From Proteobacteria bacterium UBA1858 (GTDB lineage: Bacteria > Pseudomonadota > Gammaproteobacteria > UBA4575), in NCBI GenBank assembly GCA_002338385.1, contig DDIE01000035.1, forward strand, positions 18,459 through 25,651: a stretch of DNA of 7,193 bases, read 5' to 3'. The notes under the pieces are model-generated. The model was given only the letters and a program-made list of their open reading frames with translations, was not told the origin of the DNA and did not search any database. The position numbers were made by a program, and so were the translations under genes. Shown piece by piece: positions 6,426 through 7,193 of the stretch. The number at the start of each line of letters is the position of its first letter. Within the stretch, counting starts at the first letter, position 1.

Positions 6426-7193
6426 ATGGCAATCAAACTGACCGGCGGTCAAATTTATGATCCCACTCATCAAGTGGATGGAGAGACTCGGGATTTGTAT
6501 ATCATCGATGATAAAATCTCGCATGATTTACCAGCACATGAAAAAGTGACACAAACCTATGATTTGAGTAATTGCATAGTCATGGCGGGTGCAATTGACC
6601 TGCATACACATATTGGTGGCGGCAAGGTGAATATCGCCAGAACCATGATGCTGGAGGATCAACACGCACATCCACATGAAGGCAACGAGCTGTGTCGAAC
6701 AGGTTGCGGTCATGTCGTTCCGTCGACCTTCACGGCTGGCTATCGCTATGCCGAGATGGGTTACACCGCCTGCTTTGAGCCGGCCGTATTACCTGTCAAT
6801 GCACGCCAAGCACATATGGAAATGGCTGACACTCCGATGGTAGACAAAGGCGGCTATGTGCTGCTTGGTAACGATGACTTTCTGCTAAATATGATCCAAC
6901 AGGGGGCTGAGCAATCCACTATTAACGATTATGTCGCCTGGATATTGCATGCCAGTCAGTGTATTGGGATTAAAGTCGTTAATGCGGGTGGGATACATGC
7001 CTTTAAATTCAATCAGCGACGTCTTGATGTTGACGAAAAGAGTCCAGCTGGAATCACCCCCAGAGAGATCATCACAAAACTCAGTCGCGCCGTCCACGAA
7101 CTGGGTATACCGCATCCTCTGCATGTGCATGCCAGTAACCTAGGAATCCCCGGAAATTTCAAAACCACTCTTGCCACCATGGCCGCTGCCGAC
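6426..7193 (+). CDS. fhcA: Formyltransferase/hydrolase complex subunit A (amidohydrolase), 3' end cut by window
   Basis: The frame is open for 256 codons from ATG 6426 to the window edge; family members are about 550 residues, so under half is present. FhcA is the hydrolase subunit that releases formate from the formylated methanofuran analogue, and it belongs to the amidohydrolase superfamily with a two-metal centre. Visible motifs are MAGAIDLHTHIGGGKVNIAR (53-72) with metal ligands His60 and His62; GHVVPSTFTAGYRYAEMGYT (95-114); GIKVVNAGGIHAFK (181-194) with Lys183 at the position of the carboxylated bridging lysine; and PLHVHASNLGIPGN (231-244) with His235 as a likely ligand. By comparison with archaeal FwdA (His57, His59, Lys178, His230, from memory) all four ligands in this part are kept at a constant small offset, so the site looks active. 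The final Asp ligand would be beyond the edge. It starts 6 nt after fhcB, suggesting coupled translation; fhcD and fhcC probably follow. Confidence 0.94.
   Translation, partial: MAIKLTGGQIYDPTHQVDGETRDLYIIDDKISHDLPAHEKVTQTYDLSNCIVMAGAIDLHTHIGGGKVNIARTMMLEDQHAHPHEGNELCRTGCGHVVPSTFTAGYRYAEMGYTACFEPAVLPVNARQAHMEMADTPMVDKGGYVLLGNDDFLLNMIQQGAEQSTINDYVAWILHASQCIGIKVVNAGGIHAFKFNQRRLDVDEKSPAGITPREIITKLSRAVHELGIPHPLHVHASNLGIPGNFKTTLATMAAAD

Noticed and set aside
5169..7193. A true redox formylmethanofuran dehydrogenase, as in methanogens
   Set aside because: FhcB lacks the metal-ligand Cys and catalytic Arg positions, and the surrounding mtdB, mch, orfY and orf7 set is that of aerobic methylotrophic bacteria.

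Overview
The window is a seven-gene piece of the tetrahydromethanopterin (H4MPT)/methanofuran one-carbon pathway, in the form that methylotrophic bacteria use to oxidise formaldehyde to formate. Five genes lie on the minus strand and two on the plus strand, back to back around a 184-bp divergent intergenic region. The protein families, moderate base composition and gene order suggest a methylotrophic gamma- or betaproteobacterium. I cannot name the genus from sequence alone. There is no rRNA, tRNA, mobile element or CRISPR array, and no stretch longer than about 185 bp lacks a gene.

Minus strand, in transcription order: beta-ribofuranosylaminobenzene 5'-phosphate synthase (orf4 family, 4984-3983), which makes the H4MPT precursor; mtdB (3866-2964), methylene-H4MPT dehydrogenase; orfY (about 2971-1850), an ATP-grasp protein; mch (1819-851), methenyl-H4MPT cyclohydrolase; and orf7 (810-1, cut by the window edge), a RimK-like ATP-grasp ligase. 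The last four are tightly spaced (overlap or about 0, then 30 and 40 nt) and are probably one transcript. A 116-bp AT-rich gap before mtdB holds a promoter candidate. Plus strand: fhcB (5169-6419) and fhcA (6426 to the window end, partial), 6 nt apart. They encode two subunits of the formyltransferase/hydrolase complex.

Together the genes cover cofactor synthesis (orf4; probably orfY and orf7) and three steps of the C1 route: MtdB oxidises methylene-H4MPT to methenyl-H4MPT, Mch hydrolyses it to formyl-H4MPT, and Fhc moves the formyl group to a methanofuran-type carrier and releases formate. The fae gene, fhcD and fhcC are not in view; the fhc genes probably continue beyond the right edge.

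The system is known, not new. The points most worth a second look are: (1) orfY has no ATG, GTG or TTG start although at least 115 clearly coding residues lie upstream of its first TTG; the best-placed codon is an ATA overlapping the mtdB stop. (2) FhcB keeps four N-terminal cysteines in an iron-sulfur-like spacing but has Asn and Gly where archaeal redox homologues have the metal-ligand Cys and a catalytic Arg. (3) The divergent region has interlocking -10 elements on the two strands and two copies of an 11-bp repeat. (4) MtdB has a basic, NADP-type motif.
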